Shown piece after piece: positions 1 to 7,173 of a DNA stretch of 7,618 nucleotides; within the stretch, counting starts at the first letter, position 1, and the number at the start of each line of letters is the position of its first letter. Origin of the DNA: an uncultured Allobaculum sp. (GTDB lineage Bacteria > Bacillota_I > Bacilli_A > Erysipelotrichales > Erysipelotrichaceae); assembly GCA_910577085.1 (NCBI GenBank), contig CAJTLE010000131.1, positions 1 to 7,618 on the forward strand, written 5' to 3'. A program made the translations under genes and the position numbers. A model generated the notes under the pieces. That model was not told the origin of the DNA. It worked only from the letters and a program-made list of their open reading frames with translations, and ran no database searches.

Positions 1-58
1 AATTATCTCTTTAGGACAACTTTTTGACCATTAAATGTTTTTGTTTTTTAAGTATGCA

Positions 59-96
59 CAAAAAAAGCCAAATCATCTTAAACTGACGATTTGGCT
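59..96 (-). terminator. Rho-independent terminator, minus strand
   Basis: Perfect 9-bp stem AGCCAAATC (66-74) / GATTTGGCT (88-96) around a 13-nt loop. Read on the minus strand the stem is followed at once by a run of T (complement of the A-run up to position 66), the layout of an intrinsic terminator for leftward transcription. It lies about 300 bp past the MATE stop, behind another hairpin, so it is either a backup stop or the end of a separate short transcript. Confidence 0.65.
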
Positions 97-168
97 ATCT
101 AAAATGTCGTTAACCGAATGGCATTGAGAGAATTCAAAAAGTGCTCAAAGAGAGTGCAGGAAGAACGC

Positions 169-243
169 AAAAAAGCCATCTGTTCATACCGGAATCCAGA
201 CAACAGAGACAGAGATGTCTGAGAAGCGTGCAACAGATGGCTT
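169..243 (-). terminator. Large branched hairpin with T-tail downstream of the MATE gene
   Basis: Perfect 12-bp inverted repeat AAGCCATCTGTT (173-184) / AACAGATGGCTT (232-243). Inside the 47-nt loop is a second, 6-bp stem, CAGACA (197-202) / TGTCTG (216-221). On the minus strand the outer stem runs directly into TTTTTT (complement of the A-run 169-174), so it can act as a terminator for the MATE transcript about 155 nt after its stop. The loop is unusually long for a simple terminator, and the plus strand also has a weak GTTTTC tail. A structured small RNA or a remnant of a palindromic mobile repeat are alternatives. Confidence 0.55.
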
Positions 244-399
244 GTTTTCATTGTATCGAGTCTGGTCCAGGATGAAAATCTCTTGAAAGTTGAATGCTCC
301 TATTAAATGACCAGATCCAGGATCTGCGCAAATTGATCATTTTGAAACAACGTATCGAACGATCCTGCAAAATCTCCAAAAAGGACAAAATGGCAGATT

Positions 400-1802
400 T
401 TAGATGGCGGAAGAATCCAGACTGGAATCCAGTTTAGGATCAAGTTTAGCGAGTGGTGTCTCAGCAGCTTCCATGCGCATGGGATTGCAGACGATCAGTA
501 ACCCAAGCGCAAGTCCTGCACTGAGTACATCCGCAATCGCCTGGGCCATCAGGACACCCTGATAGGCCAACAGATTTACGCAGACTATTGCTGCAGCTAC
601 AAAGATCACACCCTGACGGCTGATAGATAGCTGATAGATAATAGAAAAGCTGGAATGACTTTTCCGGCCGCCTGAAACAGGATCGTCAGAAGCAGAACAA
701 TGCCCGCAAACACCGTGGTGACAACCTGCCAGCGAAGCATCAGAACACCGGTAGAAATCAAAGCGGCATCCTGGACGAATACCTGCATCAAGGGACTGGC
801 AAAAATCCAGATCAAAAGAGTCAGGACCAGGGATACACTACACATGAACCCAAGGCAGAAGTGAATCAGTTTTTTAAGTTCTCTGGACTGATGTGCTCCA
901 TATAGATAGCCAAATAAAGGGGCGCCGCCAAATGCAAATCCAACCAGCATCAGCTGGGCGATCATATTGATTTTCAATACGATGCCCATGGCCGCAATCT
1001 TGTCGTTGCCATAGGGAAGCAGAAATGTATTCATGATCATAATGGTCAGGCTCTGCATCAGATTGCTCAGCGCAGCACTCAGACCAATGCCAAGAATCTG
1101 GCGTAGTTCCTGTTTGTTGACATGGCAGTCAGAAATCTGAATCGACAGACTGTGGGTCTTCTTTTTAAGCAGCCATAAAAAGTAGATCACGCTGCAAAGA
1201 TATCCAATCACAGTTGCAACTGCTGCGCCCATGGCGCCAAGACCAAAAACTGAAATCAGGATCGGATCCAGGACAATGTTGATGACAGCACCCAGGATCG
1301 TTCCAATCATCGATTCTGTGGCCAGACCTTCGCAGCGCACAAGGTTCTGGTGAATAAAACTGACGATGATGACCGGAGCGCATACTGCCAGAACCATATA
1401 ATATCTATAAGCATGCGACAGAGTCTCTGCGTCAGCGCCCATGGCCTGAAGCATTGCAGAGCCAAAAAGGACCATCAACAGCGCCAGGACAATGCCAGTG
1501 GCAATGGCGATATAAAAACAGAAAGAGCTGATGCGCCGACAGCCTTCCATATTCTTCTGGCCAAGAAGACGCGAGATCAGCGTGCTTCCACCCTGGCCAA
1601 AAATATTTCCAAAAGCCATTAAAAGCGTAAAGACCGGCGCGCAAAGCGAAACTCCTGCGATCAGGTCTGTATCACCTGTCTGCGCGATGAAATACGCATC
1701 GGCCAGATTGTAAACCAATGTGACAACCATTCCAAGCACAACCGGAAAAGAGAGCTTGAAATAGCTGCGATATAAATGCTCAGTATCAAATAAAGAATCC
1801 AT
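400..1802 (-). pseudogene. MATE-family efflux transporter, frameshifted near the 3' end
   Basis: Inner-membrane multidrug/toxin extrusion antiporter: the family exports cationic drugs or metabolites in exchange for Na+ or H+. Family likeness shows in the N-terminal helix with NLADAYFIAQTGD (about residues 32-44), the GGSTLISRLLGQKN stretch (71-84) and VLDPILIS (177-184), with about ten hydrophobic helices before the break. ATG at 1802 is preferred because GGAGG (1815-1811) lies 8 nt ahead; ATG 1808 would be only 2 nt from it. Reading stays open to residue S391, then an 11-bp tandem duplication (619-640) shifts the frame, giving seven foreign residues and a TGA at 606-608, so a 398-residue product. 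The correct continuation (RQGVIF..., two more helices and a short charged tail) is present in the next frame down to TAA at 400-402. Deleting one repeat copy restores 463 residues, normal for MATE. The final helices would be lost, so the current allele is probably inactive or phase-off. Divergent from the Crp-like gene, its likely regulator. Confidence 0.85.
619..640. repeat. Perfect 11-bp tandem duplication causing the MATE frameshift
   Basis: GCTGATAGATA occurs twice head to tail (619-629 and 630-640) with no mismatch. Eleven is not a multiple of three, so the second copy throws the MATE frame by +2. Collapsing to one copy gives the codons for LLSISRQGVIF, joining the two halves of the protein. 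A replication-slippage origin is the simplest reading. Confidence 0.9.
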
Positions 1803-1810
1803 ATCCATTC

Positions 1811-1815
1811 CCTCC
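1811..1815 (-). promoter_or_regulatory. Ribosome-binding site of the MATE gene
   Basis: GGAGG on the minus strand. Spacing of 8 nt to ATG at 1802 and only 2 nt to ATG at 1808 decides the start in favour of 1802, and argues against the longer open frame running up to 1865. Confidence 0.75.
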
Positions 1816-1846
1816 AGAATGAATATATCGATTTCCTGCCCGATAG

Positions 1847-1866
1847 TTTGTGCCCTATGGCACAAA
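1847..1866. promoter_or_regulatory. Crp/Fnr-type operator between divergent MATE and regulator genes
   Basis: Perfect inverted repeat TTTGTGCC (1847-1854) / GGCACAAA (1859-1866) with a 4-bp centre CTAT. It contains TGTG-N8-CACA, the half-site spacing of Crp/Fnr operators, but with C instead of A after TGTG. It sits in the 82-bp gap between the two divergent start codons, so the regulator at 1885 may bind here and control both directions. On the minus strand a TATATT (1827-1822) could serve as a -10 box, placing the palindrome centre near -41.5, but the start it implies (about 1815) would leave almost no leader before the MATE ribosome-binding site, so the promoter assignment is weak. Confidence 0.7.
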
Positions 1867-1884
1867 AGAAAGGAAAAGTTGTAG

Positions 1885-2508
1885 ATGAAAGAGATACGCG
1901 ATCCAGAAAAACTCGAATCTGTCTTTGCCTTACAGAAAGACCATTTCCAGAAACGGCCGCCCCTGATCCGGCTTCTTTCCTTTCAGAAAGGGGAATTGTT
2001 AAATCATCCTCTCAAGCCGCTCACTCAGTTTCTGATTCTGATCGAGGGCAGCGTATGCATTTATCCTCTTTCGCCCGATGGAGCGATGCGCTATCTGACC
2101 AGAGCCTCATCGGGAACGCTTTTAGGCGATATGGAGTTCAGCAAAGTCAAAGGTAATGCTTTCTACACGGAAGCAACGGACGAGGTTCTCTGTCTGGCAA
2201 TTCCGTTTGCCCAAAACCAGGACGTTCTGGAAAATGATCCGGTTTTTCTGCGGTTTGTACTCAGCCAGATAGCAGGAAAGCTGTCCACTTCTTCCACAAT
2301 GGATATCGTAGTTCAGACTCTTGAAGAAAAAGTGCTCTTCTACTTGCGGACAATTCAGTCGGATCATGAATTTGCTTCGGTCAATGAAGCCATGCAGACC
2401 CTCAATTGCAGCCGCCGCCAGCTGCAGCGCGTTCTCAAAAAACTCTGTGACGAGGGAACACTGATCAAAACCGGCCGCGGTCATTACAGACTCGCTTCTT
2501 TTTTATAA
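1885..2508 (+). CDS. Crp/Fnr-family transcriptional regulator
   Basis: Cytoplasmic DNA-binding regulator of 207 residues, a normal length for the family. Residues about 27-110 form the cyclic-nucleotide-binding-type beta-barrel (FQKGELL, LILIEGSVCIY, then LLGDMEF at the phosphate-cassette position). The Arg-Ser pair that E. coli Crp uses to hold cAMP is not there (the stretch reads GNAFYTEA), so cAMP is probably not the ligand. Residues about 162-190 form the helix-turn-helix with recognition helix CSRRQLQRVLKKL (175-187). R177 and R182 align with the base-contacting arginines 180 and 185 of Crp, while Crp Glu181 is replaced by Arg178. No N-terminal cysteine cluster for an Fnr-type iron-sulfur centre. 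Start ATG 1885 follows an AAAGGAAA ribosome-binding site about 10 nt ahead. The palindrome at 1847-1866 lies just upstream, suggesting autoregulation and control of the divergent MATE pump. The ligand is unknown. Confidence 0.85.
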   Translation: MKEIRDPEKLESVFALQKDHFQKRPPLIRLLSFQKGELLNHPLKPLTQFLILIEGSVCIYPLSPDGAMRYLTRASSGTLLGDMEFSKVKGNAFYTEATDEVLCLAIPFAQNQDVLENDPVFLRFVLSQIAGKLSTSSTMDIVVQTLEEKVLFYLRTIQSDHEFASVNEAMQTLNCSRRQLQRVLKKLCDEGTLIKTGRGHYRLASFL

Positions 2509-2563
2509 GGCGGGCAAATTCATCAACCTGGCCACTCCGCTTTCATCAATCACTCAACGAAAC

Positions 2564-2605
2564 GAAAACAAGCTGCCCGCAAAGACAGACGGGCAGCGTG
2601 TTTTC
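2564..2605. terminator. Bidirectional terminator between convergent genes
   Basis: Inverted repeat GAAAACAAGCTGCCCG (2564-2579) / CGGGCAGCGTGTTTTC (2590-2605): 16 paired positions with a single A-G mismatch and a 10-nt loop. The GC core is flanked by A-run and T-run in both directions, so it can stop rightward transcription of the Crp-like gene (stop at 2508) and leftward transcription of the AAA+ gene, whose TGA at 2609-2611 is only 3 nt away. Confidence 0.8.
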
Positions 2606-2608
2606 AAG

Positions 2609-3883
2609 TCAGTCAAAATCAGAAGCAGTAAGTGTGATCAGATCTTCATCGGTAATCTGATCTGATCCAAACAGGCGCGCGGCCTGTCTGCTCATCGCTT
2701 TTTCAAGGCGCAGCCTGACAGAGCGGCCATTGGCAAAATCTTTGGGGGGATGAGCGGCGACCTCGTCCAGCTCTAGAACCATTTTTTCTCTGGCTTGTTG
2801 GTTAAGCTGATAATCTGCATCCTTGGCCATTTTCTCGAGAATTTCAAAAAGCTGGCTTCCATCGTAGTTTTCAAAATGCAAAAAGGTCGTAAACCGGGAG
2901 CGAAGACCCGGATTGGAGTTAAGGAATTTTTCCATCAGGTCGGGATACCCGGCCGCAATCACAACCAGATCATCCCGATTGTCTTCCATTTCCTTGAGCA
3001 GGATTTCAATGGCTTCGTGACCAAAGTCTTTTTCGGAAGCGCGGGCAAGGCTGTAGGCTTCGTCGATAAAAAGAATGCCGCCTTTAGCGCGTTTGACAAG
3101 AGCCTTGGTTTTCTGGGCAGAAGAGCCGATGTATTCGCCAACCAGATCGGAACGATCGCATTCAATCAACTGGCCCTTGGACAGAAAGCCGAGGTCTTTG
3201 TAAATCTGGGCGAGAATCCGGGCTGTGGTGGTTTTACCAGTGCCTGGATTGCCAATAAAGACAAGGTGACGCGCTGTTGGAATGGACTTGAGTCCGCGCG
3301 ACTGGCGAAGTCTCGAGATTTCAAGCATGGCAGACAGATCGCGGATTTCTGCTTTGACTTGATCAAGACCAATCAGACTATCCAGTTTGGCCAGCGATTC
3401 TTTGAGCTTTTCAGGCTGAGTTCCCAGAACAGGCTTTTCGATATCAGGTTTGGCAATCGGCCGGATCCAATGCTTTAACCAATCCGCCTGCAAACCATAG
3501 GTATCGGCAAGAGTCTGAAAAATTTGGGAAAGAAGGTTCTGGTTAGTCGGTGGAAAAGCGGGATCTACACTTTGGAAATATTCATCCGCAAAGCGAAAGT
3601 CGTCCAGCAGACTGGAGCCAGAAGCCTTAAACACAGATCGGGAATAGCTGTCGAGAATTTCATCGGCAGGCAGATTCTTTGTTAACAGACAAGAGGAAGC
3701 AAATCGATAAACTTCCTGGCGATCATCGGTGCAAAGTCCCGCAAAGCGGACCAGCTCGTCTTCTAATTTGCGCCGCATATTTTCATTGGTCAGCCCGGCC
3801 AGAAAGTCACAGGTGCCATAGGCATTCAGGACCAAGTCCTGGAGTTTAGAGTAGTCATTCATACTTTCAGTATAGACATCCAT
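2609..3883 (-). CDS. AAA+ ATPase of the CbbX/SpoVK type
   Basis: Predicted soluble hexameric ATPase of 424 residues. Core domain about residues 160-424: LIGLDQVKAEI (170-180), Walker A GNPGTGKT (211-218), pore-loop motif EYIG (250-253) followed by SSAQKT, Walker B ILFIDEAY (270-277), sensor region VVIAAGYPD (307-315), arginine-finger segment NPGLRSRF (324-331), and sensor-2 motif GRSVR (386-390). These are hallmarks of the CbbX/SpoVK/EccA group, which remodels partner proteins: CbbX reactivates Rubisco, SpoVK is a sporulation protein, EccA serves type VII secretion. Residues 1-150 are an acidic, mostly helical region that I do not recognise and presumably recognise the client. No Rubisco, spore or type VII genes are nearby, so the client is unknown. 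Start is uncertain: ATG 3883 has AGG only 2 nt ahead, and the internal ATG at codon 8 is also weak; the upstream frame closes at 3956-3958 with no better start. It appears monocistronic and ends at the shared terminator. Confidence 0.85.
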   Translation of the reverse strand: MDVYTESMNDYSKLQDLVLNAYGTCDFLAGLTNENMRRKLEDELVRFAGLCTDDRQEVYRFASSCLLTKNLPADEILDSYSRSVFKASGSSLLDDFRFADEYFQSVDPAFPPTNQNLLSQIFQTLADTYGLQADWLKHWIRPIAKPDIEKPVLGTQPEKLKESLAKLDSLIGLDQVKAEIRDLSAMLEISRLRQSRGLKSIPTARHLVFIGNPGTGKTTTARILAQIYKDLGFLSKGQLIECDRSDLVGEYIGSSAQKTKALVKRAKGGILFIDEAYSLARASEKDFGHEAIEILLKEMEDNRDDLVVIAAGYPDLMEKFLNSNPGLRSRFTTFLHFENYDGSQLFEILEKMAKDADYQLNQQAREKMVLELDEVAAHPPKDFANGRSVRLRLEKAMSRQAARLFGSDQITDEDLITLTASDFD

Positions 3884-4048
3884 CGCCTGCTCTGATTGAT
3901 ATTTCGCACAATAAGGTGGTGATGGCAGATGGAGGGCTTTGTGTATGTCGAGTGTTTAGTCAGAGACTGTTTTTTCGATTTGAAGCTTATTGATAAACTC
4001 GCTGGAAGTTGATCAGAATCAAACTTTCGTAGTTTTAACTTTATATGG

Positions 4049-6418
4049 TCAGATTTCTTCTTTTTTCGACCGCCTTACTCCAAACAGGAATATCGCCAGT
4101 AAAATTACAATCAAGAAGACATATCCAGCAAACTTCAGATCTTGAGTCAAATAAGAGAATCCTCCTCCACGTCTGATTTGAAAGATTCCGTAGATCATAG
4201 TAATCATGATCTCAATGGCGACTGAACTGATCAGCATCCGACGGTTGAGGTGAACAATAATCATTTCCCGAGTTTTTCTGGATATCCCGATCCTCCTAAA
4301 AAGATATAGATAGTCGTTTGCTTTTTCTTTAGCGAGAATCCTCGATATCTGTAAAATAACCAGAAGAACTGAAAACAGAATTAACCCGGAAAACAGATTT
4401 AATATAATTTTAGTCTGGTAAATCCTCTGTGTGTGCTCATTGTCGGAGGCAAAATTACGAAAAACCAGCTTATTTTCACTTGCCAGTTTGGATAATCGAA
4501 TTTCTACCGGTACCTTATTTCGAATATCTTTCAGATCAAGCTCAATGCTGTCTACTTCATCGCCGCTCATAATCAATCCATAGATAAATAAAGGATTGAA
4601 CTCTCGAAACAGTTCTGGACTGCAGCTTCTCAGAATCCCAGTCACTGGGACTTGATATTGTCTGCCGTCCTTTTCCAGAGTAATGAGGTCCTGAAGCTGG
4701 ATGGAATCATCAATGGTTCCATCTACAGCCGCACTTAAACCATAAGCGACATCCTTGTTAACCATTCTCATTTTAGGAAGATAAATAATCGCTTCTTTTC
4801 CTTGCTTCCATTTCTCCCAGTCCACTTCACCTTCCAAGTCAGCTTTTTTGAGCAGTTCTAATGCTCTCGAATCTCCAATCACATTGATTGACGAATATAG
4901 CTCTGTCTGACCATCCTCCGCGGTAAATATATATAAATGGCGACTTGGATCGAGTCGCTGCTCCTCAGTATTGTATAAAAGCGACTTTTGAATGTTGTCC
5001 CACGACATTTTCGTATCATGGCGCATTCTTGATTCCAATCTGATTTCCACATCAGTCCAGCTGTCCAGATCATTCAAGACATGATCGGGAATAGGGTCTA
5101 ATGTACAGAAATGGCTGACAGGATCAGCTTTAGGCATCCCTTCAATTCTATAGTCAATACCAGGGTGGTTCAGAAACAGAATTGACTGCACGATTTGACC
5201 TCCAAAATAAAGCAGACCTGTCTGTAAAAGAATCAGACAGAAAATCTGCAGCCGATAGGTCCATTTCTGCTGGCTGAAAAAACGTCTGGATGCTTCTTTG
5301 ACTGTGACAACTTTAGAAGTTACTGGTGTTCTGCGTTTTTTCTTTTTTGAATCTTTCTTTTGAAGCGGAATTTGCCTGATCATGGCTGCTGCCGCTCCCA
5401 GAACCAGAGTAGTCAACCCCAGCAGGTATAAAACAAAACCAAGCAGATACTGGAGCGGAATCAACAGAGCCAGGCCAACAATTAGAATCAGATAGGGGAT
5501 CCAGCCTGCCTTAAAAAGCATCGCCAGAACATTCAAAATCAGAGTCTTCTGATGAACGCCAAGAATTCTCAGTACCCGTAATTCCTGTTTTCTTTTCCAG
5601 ATCCACACCAGCAGCAGTTCAATCTGAAGAACAGTTACAAACAGAAGGGCTAATACCACGCAGAGTGTCGGAACAAAGTTGGTGGAAGAGAAGGGATTGC
5701 GCGAGAAGATGCGGTTTGTATTGGTTTCCACAAGCAAGTCTTCTGTAGACACTGTTCTTAATGCGTCTTCGTAACCCTTCTTCGGCTCAATAAAAGCGAT
5801 CCGGCTTTCGTCAGAGCCAACCGGCTCCTGGACAAAAAAATGAATTAAGGTGCCCGGGCTTTCCCAGTAACTTGTGTAATTTTCCAGCACGCCCGACAGA
5901 ATGAAGGTCTTCATAATCTCTTGGGTATCCTGTGAATTTTTATTCTCTGAGTCTTCTTTTCTGATTGTGAGCTCTATCGTCTGCCCGGTTTCATAGCTGA
6001 TTCCCATGCCATCGAGCGTCTTTGCTTCAATGGCAATCTCATTTTCTTTTTCCGGCAGCCGGCCCGTTTTTAACTGCAGGTTTGCCAGTTCAAAAAATGA
6101 AGAATCCGCCGTTCCAATCGATCCGAACTCTTTTTCTGTTTCACCATTCTTCTGAATAACCGTTCCGTTGATTCGCTGGGTTCCCACCGCTTCCAGAACC
6201 GGATTGTGCTTGAGTTCTGAAAGTTCATCCTCCAAGACTCCGTAATACGCAACGCTCCAGTTTCCATACTGCTGATCAGCCAGTTTTTGTTGGTAGGTGC
6301 GAGTAACAAAACTGAAGGTCATAACCGCCAGACAAAAAATGACTTCCATCCAGAACAGGATGGAAAATTTTCGAACCAGCTTTTTATTCGAAGAAAAGTA
6401 CCCTCTAGTCTGATTCAT
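4049..6418 (-). CDS. ABC transporter permease, FtsX-like, eight predicted helices
   Basis: Membrane subunit of a type VII (MacB/FtsX-like) ABC transporter, 789 residues. Predicted helices at about 18-38, 248-272, 294-318, 323-345, 390-412, 668-692, 727-747 and 762-780. This is two repeats of one helix, a large extracytoplasmic domain (about 40-245 and 413-665), then three helices, i.e. a duplicated FtsX-type core. Between the repeats is a very basic cytoplasmic linker, KKDSKKKKRR (354-363). Coupling segments RILGVHQKT (284-292) and RRIGISRKTRE (708-718) are typical of FtsX permeases, where they touch the ATPase. The start overlaps the ATPase stop by 14 bp, with AAGG 4 nt ahead of ATG, so translation is coupled. 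Such pairs usually act on peptides, lipoproteins or envelope-active antimicrobials by mechanotransmission rather than classic channel transport; the substrate here is unknown. No strong terminator follows; an imperfect hairpin at 4006-4026 lacks a T-tract. Confidence 0.85.
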   Translation of the reverse strand: MNQTRGYFSSNKKLVRKFSILFWMEVIFCLAVMTFSFVTRTYQQKLADQQYGNWSVAYYGVLEDELSELKHNPVLEAVGTQRINGTVIQKNGETEKEFGSIGTADSSFFELANLQLKTGRLPEKENEIAIEAKTLDGMGISYETGQTIELTIRKEDSENKNSQDTQEIMKTFILSGVLENYTSYWESPGTLIHFFVQEPVGSDESRIAFIEPKKGYEDALRTVSTEDLLVETNTNRIFSRNPFSSTNFVPTLCVVLALLFVTVLQIELLLVWIWKRKQELRVLRILGVHQKTLILNVLAMLFKAGWIPYLILIVGLALLIPLQYLLGFVLYLLGLTTLVLGAAAAMIRQIPLQKKDSKKKKRRTPVTSKVVTVKEASRRFFSQQKWTYRLQIFCLILLQTGLLYFGGQIVQSILFLNHPGIDYRIEGMPKADPVSHFCTLDPIPDHVLNDLDSWTDVEIRLESRMRHDTKMSWDNIQKSLLYNTEEQRLDPSRHLYIFTAEDGQTELYSSINVIGDSRALELLKKADLEGEVDWEKWKQGKEAIIYLPKMRMVNKDVAYGLSAAVDGTIDDSIQLQDLITLEKDGRQYQVPVTGILRSCSPELFREFNPLFIYGLIMSGDEVDSIELDLKDIRNKVPVEIRLSKLASENKLVFRNFASDNEHTQRIYQTKIILNLFSGLILFSVLLVILQISRILAKEKANDYLYLFRRIGISRKTREMIIVHLNRRMLISSVAIEIMITMIYGIFQIRRGGGFSYLTQDLKFAGYVFLIVILLAIFLFGVRRSKKEEI

Positions 6419-7088
6419 AACGCCTTACCTTTCCATCTTCCAAAAGCAGGATTGTATCCGCCTGTTTGGCCAGAGTAAGGTCATGAGTAACAACCAGAAT
6501 GGTCTGATCGAACAGAAAACCACTTTCCTTTAAAAGATCAAAGACCTGTCTGGAACTGATCCGATCCAGGTTTCCTGTGGGCTCATCAGCAAGAATCAAG
6601 GACGGAGAGTGGTAAAGAGCTCTGACTATGGCTGTTCTTTGCTTCTCACCACCAGACATCTGGCTGGGAAAATGGTCTTTCAGATCACTCAGTCCAAGGC
6701 TTTTTAACAGTTCGTCCAGCCGCTTTTGATTTCTTTTCTTTCCGGCAAGATCAGAAACCAGACAGATATTTTCTTCGACGGTAAAATCTTCGATCAATTC
6801 AAAGTCCTGAAAAATAAAGCCAATTTTTTCCGCACGATAATCATCCATCTTCTCGGGTGAATACTCGGCGATATCTTCCCCATCTAAATACACATGGCCT
6901 CCATCAGCCTTTAAAAGTCCACCCAGAATATTCAGAAGTGTTGTCTTTCCGCTGCCGCTTTTTCCAATCAAAGAAGTCATCTTTCCCTTTTCAATTTCAA
7001 AAGAGCAGTCATCAAGCACAACCCTTCTGGATTCACCTTCCGGATAAGATTTGGTTAAATTTTCAATCTTGATATTTTCTTTTATCAT
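6405..7088 (-). CDS. ABC transporter ATP-binding protein (MacB/LolD-type)
   Basis: Cytoplasmic ATPase that powers the permease encoded just downstream. Numbered from ATG 7088 (227 residues): Walker A GKSGSGKTT (42-50), Q-loop FQD with Q94, signature MSGGEKQR (144-151, a LSGGQ variant usual in this group), Walker B LILADEP (164-170), D-loop GNLD (172-175), and switch histidine H202 in VVTHD. All catalytic residues are intact, and length is normal for stand-alone LolD/MacB-type ATPases. Start choice: GAAGG (7099-7095) is 6 nt from ATG 7088 but abuts ATG 7094, so 7088 is preferred although 7094 cannot be excluded; an in-frame TGA at 7100-7098 rules out anything longer. The SD is covered by an overlapping small ORF (7063-7101) and is complementary to a sequence in a second small ORF (7141-7173), so expression may be under translational control. 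Confidence 0.9.
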   Translation of the reverse strand: MIKENIKIENLTKSYPEGESRRVVLDDCSFEIEKGKMTSLIGKSGSGKTTLLNILGGLLKADGGHVYLDGEDIAEYSPEKMDDYRAEKIGFIFQDFELIEDFTVEENICLVSDLAGKKRNQKRLDELLKSLGLSDLKDHFPSQMSGGEKQRTAIVRALYHSPSLILADEPTGNLDRISSRQVFDLLKESGFLFDQTILVVTHDLTLAKQADTILLLEDGKVRRYESD

Positions 7089-7101
7089 AGGCATCCTTCA
7101 T
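7063..7101 (-). CDS. Candidate upstream ORF 2, 12 codons, overlapping the ATPase start
   Basis: ATG AAG GAT ... to TGA encodes MKDAYDKRKYQD. It has a better ribosome-binding site than the ATPase gene itself: AGAAAGGA (7117-7110) ends 8 nt before its ATG. Its first codons contain the GAAGG used by the ATPase, and its stop lies 23 nt inside the ATPase gene in another frame. It could therefore couple or compete with ATPase initiation. The peptide is basic/acidic and hydrophilic, with no sign of being functional itself. A chance ORF is possible. Confidence 0.35.
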   Translation of the reverse strand: MKDAYDKRKYQD

Positions 7102-7140
7102 AATAACGATCCTTTCTGCAGGCAAATTATCAAACAAGCA

Positions 7141-7173
7141 TTAGGGAAGGATTACTTCTGAAAGATTGATCAT
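7141..7173 (-). CDS. Candidate leader peptide (upstream ORF 1), 10 codons
   Basis: ATG at 7173 to TAA at 7141-7143 encodes MINLSEVILP. A near-perfect SD, TAAGGAG (7188-7182), sits exactly 8 nt ahead, as strong as any in the window, which is hard to explain without translation. The last sense codon is proline before the stop, a context known from TnaC to slow termination. The codons for I-L-P contain ATCCTTC (7152-7146), an exact complement of GAAGGAT at the ATPase start, so a ribosome on this ORF would open that site. Its position 53 nt ahead of the ATPase gene fits a translational attenuator. A signalling-peptide role is a less likely alternative. Confidence 0.5.
   Translation of the reverse strand: MINLSEVILP

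Larger units (their letters stand above)
1..399. other. Non-coding stretch left of the MATE gene
   Basis: I see no credible gene here on either strand; open frames are only a few tens of codons and lack a ribosome-binding site. The first 60 bases are very T-rich on the plus strand. The stretch contains two minus-strand hairpins with T-tracts (listed separately) and a 15-bp perfect palindrome at 312-326 (CAGATCC-A-GGATCTG) of unknown meaning. A short open frame at 2-34 ending in TAA could be the tail of a plus-strand gene outside the window, but ten codons cannot support that. Confidence 0.6.

Noticed and set aside
1..60. Possible remnant of a mobile-element end or gene tail at the left edge
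   Set aside because: Only short frames closed by stops and T-rich sequence are visible; nothing recognisable without the sequence to the left.
312..326. 15-bp palindrome CAGATCC-A-GGATCTG as an operator
   Set aside because: It lies behind the MATE gene with no promoter nearby and no neighbouring regulator; one palindrome of this size can arise by chance.
400..609. Separate small membrane protein starting at GTG 609
   Set aside because: It has no ribosome-binding site, and its sequence is the expected C-terminal part of the MATE protein in the shifted frame.
1803..1865. Longer MATE start at 1865
   Set aside because: It would place the regulator palindrome inside the gene and ignores the well-spaced GGAGG before ATG 1802; the extra N-terminal residues do not look like MATE.
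2122..2484. Minus-strand open frame opposite the Crp-like gene
   Set aside because: Antisense to a well-supported regulator, including its helix-turn-helix; no likeness of its own.
2795..3478. Long plus-strand open frame (227 codons) opposite the AAA+ gene
   Set aside because: It is fully antisense to the conserved ATPase core, has no family likeness or good ribosome-binding site, and is explained by the codon bias of the real gene.
4006..4026. Hairpin after the permease as operon terminator
   Set aside because: The stem AAGTTGAT / ATCAAACTT has a bulge, is AT-rich and is not followed by a T-run on the minus strand; too weak to call.
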